Source of the DNA: Branchiostoma floridae
Lineage: Eukaryota > Chordata > Leptocardii > Amphioxiformes > Branchiostomatidae
Assembly: GCF_000003815.2 (NCBI RefSeq)
Contig: NC_049997.1
Span: forward strand, 4,739,893 to 4,803,892
Direction of reading: 5' to 3'
DNA: 64,000 bases
Shown piece by piece: positions 59,462-64,000 of the stretch; position 1 is the first letter of the stretch; each line of letters begins with the position of its first letter. The notes beneath the pieces were generated by a model, which worked only from the letters and a program-made list of their open reading frames with translations, was not told where the DNA came from and did not search any database. The translations under genes were made by a program, and so were the position numbers.

Positions 59462-60258
59462 TTTATTCATACCTATAGATATCCATTAATGTGTGTTTAG
59501 TTGTAATGTAAGTAGCTGTTATACATGTAGACCTTACGAAAGTCGCTGTACTTTTGTCGTGTCTCAATGAAGATTATTACTGATATATATCTTACGCCAC
59601 AATGGGTTAATCATCAGTAATTTACAGCAATCGACTTTCTCAGACTGAAATAGAATAAATGAATGACTCAAAGCAATGACTCATGCCCACTTACGTTAGA
59701 GGTGATAGACAATTGACTAAGTCTTCTCTTTACATAAAGCTACATTTCTGTTGTCATGGCATTACGAAAAACAAAGATACTGGACAAACAAAAAAACAAC
59801 AAGACTTACGGTGGAGTTGTCTTAAAAAGGTGTGGCCTGACTGCACATTTTCATGGACAATCTATTGTTATATATCTTACATCACAATGGACTAATCATC
59901 AGTAATTTACAGTAATTGACTTTCTCAGACTGAAATAGAATGAATGATAGATCTTCATTGTCTGTATTTCCAGTCATTTAGATTTAAACACAACGTAATA
60001 AAATAGACATAGATGGTTGTGTTAAAAGTGCGTCGCTATAGACAAAAGGTTTGTAGACAATCAAAACATATAGTACATAAAGCATCTGACTGAATTAGCA
60101 ATGGCGTTGGTTAAACAAAGATACTGAATAAACAAAAAACAAGACTTACAGTGCAATTGTCTTAGTAAGGTGTATCCTGACTGGACATTTTCAAGGACAC
60201 TTCATTGTTACATATCTTACGTCACAATCATCAGTAATTTACAGCAATTGACTGGCTC

Positions 60259-60267
60259 AGACTGAAA
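60259..60267. repeat. Target-site duplication, left
   Basis: agactgaaa, repeated at 62941-62949. Confidence 0.75.
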
Positions 60268-60328
60268 TAAGTAAAGGCACTCGTCGGTCTCGCAGGACCA
60301 TGAGTAGTACTAATTCTACACAATGCAC

Positions 60329-62689
60329 TTATTGTTTGTTTTTACGTTTTGAGCGTCTCTGTTCTGATGCAAGTCTCTGCTTTGCTTCCCCCCGTTTCAG
60401 TCCCTCCTTGACTTCCTGTCTCCAAAGAGTTCTGTTTGCTGCAAGTGACTCCCATGTGTTGATGCTCATGTCAAGGGCCTTTAAGTCCCGTTTGATAACA
60501 TCCTTAAAACGTAGGTGGAGACGGCCACGTGTTCTTGTCCCAGTAGCCAGTTCACTGTACAATAAATCCTTTGGAATCCTCCCATCTGGCATACGGCACA
60601 CATGCCCAATCCAGCAAAGTCTTCGCTGCGTCAGCAGTGTGTACATACTAGGAATATTAGCACGTGTGAGTACATCTACATTGGTGACATAATCACTCCA
60701 CTTGATATGAAGGATTCTACGCAAGCAACGCATGTGAAATGTGTTGAGTTTGCTTTCCTGACTTGTATATAGGGACCATGTTTCGCTACCATAAAGCAGA
60801 ACACTGAGAACGCACGCCCTATAAACAGCAATCTTTGTGTGAATTGTGAGTTTCTGATTTCCCCAGACTCTCTTTTGTAGTCTGGCAAAAGTAGTTGCTG
60901 CTCGTCCTATTTTACAATTTATTTCAGCTTCCAGGGAGAGGTTGTCTGTCACAGTGGACCCTAGGTAAGTAAACTTGGGAACTACTTCTAACTCATAATT
61001 GTTGATGGTGACTGCAGGGGGGTGATCCACTCCCTGGCACATCACTTGTGTTTTCTTTATACTTATGGTCAAGCTGAAGTCCTGACAGGCAGCAGAGAAT
61101 TTGTCCAACAGTGTTTGTAGTTTGTTCACAGAGTGAGCTGCCAGTGCAGCATCATCTGCAAATAGAAGATCTCTGATAAGTACTTCACGGATTTTGGTTT
61201 TGGCTTTAAGTCTGGCCAAGTTGAAAAGTTTCCCATCTGATCTGGTATGGAGGTAAACTCCTTCGGCTGAAGAGCCGAAAGCATGTTTCAGCATGACTGC
61301 AAAGAAAATGCCGAACAAGGTAGGGGCCAATACGCAACCCTGCTTTACCCCGCTGCGGATGTCAAAAGCTTCAGAGGACGATCCATCAAACTGGACGACT
61401 CCCTTCATACCTGTGTGAAAGGACTGGATCATTCTGAGAAGTTTTGGAGGGCATCCGATCTTGGCAAGTGTTTTGAATAGGCCATCTCTGTTGACAAGAT
61501 CAAAAGCTTTTGTTAGATCTATGAACGCAATATAAAGGGGTTGTCTCTGTTCTCTGCATTTTTCTTGTAACTGTCGGAGGGAGAATATCATGTCAATGGT
61601 GGAACGCTCCGACCTGAAGCCGCATTGGGACTCCGGATACACTCTGTCAGCAAGTCGCTGTAGCCGACCTAGGACCACCCGTGCAAAGATTTTCCCCACA
61701 ATACTGAGTAACGAAATTCCGCGATAATTATTACAATCGCTTCTATCTCCTTTATTTTTGTATAATGTGACAATGTTTGAGTCTTTCATGTCCTGTGGTA
61801 TCTCTCCCTCCTCCCAGCATTGACACAGTATATCATGCAGTTCAGGCAGCAGTACACCTTTAGCATTCTTGATGACCTCAGGAGGTATTCCATCCATACC
61901 AGGTGCTTTACCTGAGCGCAGGCTGTCGACAGCTTTGCTCATCTCTTCCAATGTTGGTACTGTATCCAGTTCCCACAAAACAGACAGAGTCTCGATGCTG
62001 TCCAGTGTTGTCTCATTTATGGTATTTTCCCTTGCATACAGCTCTGAGTAATGTTCTAGCCACCTTTCCATCTGCTTCCCTCTGTCGGTAATTGTTTCAC
62101 CAGGTAGAGACTTTAGAGGTGCGGAGCCATTTTGTGTCGGTCCAATGGCTTTCTTAATCCCCTCGTACATACCACGGATGTTGCCTGTTTCGGCTGATGA
62201 CTGAATGCTTTTGCAGAGATCAAGCCAGAATTTGTTTGCGCACTGTCGTGCCATGCGCTGGACTTTGCTCCTGGCAGTTCTCAGGACTTGCAAGGTTAGC
62301 TGACTGGGTGAGCGTTTATGCTCCAGAAGTGCAGTACGCTTTTCTTCAATGACCACATTCAGTTCACTTGCATACTCCTCAAACCAATCTTGGGTCTTTC
62401 CCTGCTTTCTTCCAAAGACACCTAATGCTGTACGGTGGAGTGTGTCTCTGAGGTAACTCCACCTCTGCTCAGCGTTTTCGCTCGCAGGTTTCTTGAGGAG
62501 AGCGGCTTCTAGAGCCTCTTCAAATTCCTCTACTTTCTCTGGAATCTGTGTTTTCCTGGCATCTATACGGATTTTACCAGGTGGTTTGGAGCGATGGATC
62601 TTTTTTTGGTGTAAGTCTGATTGTACAGCAAACCAGGGAGTGGTCAGTGTCACAGTCAGCACTGTGATAGGAGCGGGTGAGTAAGACAT
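60329..62689 (-). CDS. Reverse transcriptase part of the retrotransposon ORF
   Basis: Open for 786 codons, though the ATG at 62689 is only the first in this frame after a frameshift, so real polymerase sequence starts at about codon 30. Residues 305-345 carry NIVTLYKNKGDRSDCNNYRG. The catalytic motifs are FIDLTKAFD (389-397) and LLFADD (508-513), with GVKQGCVLAPTLF (447-459) between. A C-terminal region with CLRRILHIKWSDY and WIGHVCRMPDGRIP follows and the frame ends at 60329. The catalytic aspartates are intact. The product would nick DNA (upstream domain) and copy its RNA at the target. It would be active only if the missing 5' part were supplied. Confidence 0.9.
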   Translation of the reverse strand: MSYSPAPITVLTVTLTTPWFAVQSDLHQKKIHRSKPPGKIRIDARKTQIPEKVEEFEEALEAALLKKPASENAEQRWSYLRDTLHRTALGVFGRKQGKTQDWFEEYASELNVVIEEKRTALLEHKRSPSQLTLQVLRTARSKVQRMARQCANKFWLDLCKSIQSSAETGNIRGMYEGIKKAIGPTQNGSAPLKSLPGETITDRGKQMERWLEHYSELYARENTINETTLDSIETLSVLWELDTVPTLEEMSKAVDSLRSGKAPGMDGIPPEVIKNAKGVLLPELHDILCQCWEEGEIPQDMKDSNIVTLYKNKGDRSDCNNYRGISLLSIVGKIFARVVLGRLQRLADRVYPESQCGFRSERSTIDMIFSLRQLQEKCREQRQPLYIAFIDLTKAFDLVNRDGLFKTLAKIGCPPKLLRMIQSFHTGMKGVVQFDGSSSEAFDIRSGVKQGCVLAPTLFGIFFAVMLKHAFGSSAEGVYLHTRSDGKLFNLARLKAKTKIREVLIRDLLFADDAALAAHSVNKLQTLLDKFSAACQDFSLTISIKKTQVMCQGVDHPPAVTINNYELEVVPKFTYLGSTVTDNLSLEAEINCKIGRAATTFARLQKRVWGNQKLTIHTKIAVYRACVLSVLLYGSETWSLYTSQESKLNTFHMRCLRRILHIKWSDYVTNVDVLTRANIPSMYTLLTQRRLCWIGHVCRMPDGRIPKDLLYSELATGTRTRGRLHLRFKDVIKRDLKALDMSINTWESLAANRTLWRQEVKEGLKRGEAKQRLASEQRRSKRKNKQ

Positions 62690-62940
62690 CGCTTAAGTGA
62701 CAGCGTCTCACAATAACCAGGTCTAGTTGGTGCCAATGTTTGGAGCGCGGGTGGCGCCAGGATACCTTGTGCTGTGGTTTTGTGTTGAAGAAGGAGTTTG
62801 TAATGCACAGATCATTGATAGTGCAGAACTCGAGCAGACGTTGCCCATTGTCATTTATGTTGCCAACACCAAATTTTCCGAGGCAATTCGGCCAGGAGTC
62901 ATAATCAGCACCCACGCGGGCATTGAAGTCGCCCAGAAAT
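62574..62940 (-). pseudogene. C-terminal half of APE-type endonuclease domain
   Basis: The frame begins in flanking module DNA (to 62981); element sequence starts at about GDFNARVG, one of the catalytic motifs, and runs through SDVLLTRSYHSADCDTDHSLVCC, which holds the final Asp-His pair. It is of the kind found in RTE/Bcnt-like endonucleases. It is one frame off the reverse transcriptase. The shift lies at or near a run of seven T at 62601-62607. Confidence 0.8.
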
Positions 62941-62949
62941 AGACTGAAA
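62941..62949. repeat. Target-site duplication, right
   Basis: agactgaaa, matching 60259-60267. Confidence 0.75.
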
Positions 62950-64000
62950 GAAAGATCTTCATTGTCTGTATTTCCAGTCATTTAGATTTAAACACAAAGT
63001 TATAAAGTGGACATAGATGGTCGTGATAAAAATACGTCGCTATAGACAAAAGGTTTGTAATCAAAACATATAGTACATAAAGTATCTTACTGAATCAGCA
63101 ATGGCGTTGGTAAAAGGAAGATACTCGATAAACAAAAAAAAACAAGACTTACTGTGCAATTGTCTTAGTAAGGTGTGGCCTGACTGGACATTTTCGAGGA
63201 CACTCAATTGATATATATCTTACGTCACAATGGAGTAATCATCAGTAATTTACAGCTATTGATTTTCTCAGCCTGAAATTGAATAAATGAATAACTCAAA
63301 GCAATGGCTCATGCCCACTTACGTTAGAGGTGATAGACAATGGACTAAGTCTTCACTTTACGTAAAGCTGCATTTCTGTTGTCATGGCATTACGAAAAAC
63401 AAAGATACTGGATAAACAAAAAACAACAAGACTTACGGTGGAGTTGTCTTAAAAAGGTGTGGCCAGACTGGACATTTTAAAAGACACCTCATTGTTTTCA
63501 GTATCTTACATCACAATGGGATAATCATCAGTAATTTGCAGCAATGGGGGTCAGAATCATCTTTATTGAGCCTTAGAATTAGACATACAAATACAAGATG
63601 AAAGATTAAAATACCTAGGTCGACCCTTTTTCTGGACTTACGACGTCCAGAGGGCGCAAGGTAAAACACATTAAAATGAACAATCGTGTGCGTCGGACTG
63701 CTGAGGTACAGACTGTTTTAAAATTCTTGAAACATATTGCACATGAAGATTGCGAAACTCATATATATATATACTTTCTCAGACTGAAATAGAATGAATG
63801 ATACATATAGATATTCATTGTCTGTATTTCCAGTCATTTAAGTTAAATTCAAACACAAAGTTATAAAGTGGACATAGATGGTCGTGATAAAAATACGTCG
63901 CTATAGACAAAAGGTTTGTAATCAAAACATATAGTACATGAAACATCTTACTGAATCAGCAATGGCGTTGGTAAAATGAAGATACTCGATAAACAACAAA

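Larger units (their letters stand above)
60268..62940 (-). mobile_element. 5'-truncated RTE-like non-LTR retrotransposon
   Basis: 2673 bp between two copies of agactgaaa. Truncated at the 5' side inside the endonuclease domain; the 3' end faces 60268. Inserted into the module array. Confidence 0.88.
59100..64000. repeat. Array of ~300-bp modules of two types
   Basis: Modules share boundaries cagactgaaatagaat and agtaatttacagcaat. Type A (about 320 bp; caatggcgttggt, ctatagacaaaaggtttg) occurs at 59940-60258, 62950-63268, 63780 onward and partly at 59100. Type B (about 290 bp; catgcccacttacgttagagg) occurs at 59640-59935 and 63270-63545. A foreign segment splits the array at about 63545-63775 and the retrotransposon splits it at 60268-62940. 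The array continues past the window. Confidence 0.85.

Overview
The window looks like animal nuclear DNA, most likely from a lancelet (Branchiostoma-type cephalochordate). The evidence is GT-AG introns, long AT-leaning intergenic DNA packed with small inverted-repeat transposons, tRNA-derived SINEs, and a gene set of H-type lectin, LRR receptor, CYP2-like P450 and SLC17 transporter. The lancelet assignment rests on familiarity with these repeat and gene families, not on a search.

Layout. Positions 1-22981 and 25917-48288 are the two arms of a very large imperfect inverted repeat. Base 1 pairs with base 48288, so the left arm may continue outside the window. Each arm carries the same three loci in mirror order: a four-exon secreted coiled-coil H-type lectin (left minus 7197-3243; right plus 43389-46255), an isolated last exon of a CYP2-type P450 (left 10036-9906, damaged; right 41098-41279, intact), and a transmembrane LRR receptor with an uninterrupted coding region (left minus 16558-13826, 910 aa; right plus 34992-37787, 931 aa). 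The arms differ by scattered substitutions, by several transposon insertions with clean empty sites in the other arm, by a 4.6-kb right-only insertion, and by a 3 versus 4 copy coding repeat. The spacer (22982-25916) holds a 216-bp tandem array with a 100-N gap. This pattern fits two haplotypes joined head to head by an assembler as well as it fits a real palindrome.

From 48289 the sequence is single copy. A nine-exon SLC17-type anion/organic-acid transporter lies on the minus strand at 55137-49640, with only its short first coding exon not found. About 8 kb upstream is a second copy of just its terminal exon (57967-57797). Beyond a ~100-N gap, 59100-64000 is an array of ~300-bp modules interrupted by a young, 5'-truncated non-LTR retrotransposon (60268-62940) with a 9-bp target duplication.

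There is no evidence that the genes form a pathway. The lectin and the LRR receptor are both plausible extracellular recognition proteins. The receptor tail carries NPxY, three YxxM, two YxxL and a proline-rich SH3-ligand motif, so it probably signals.
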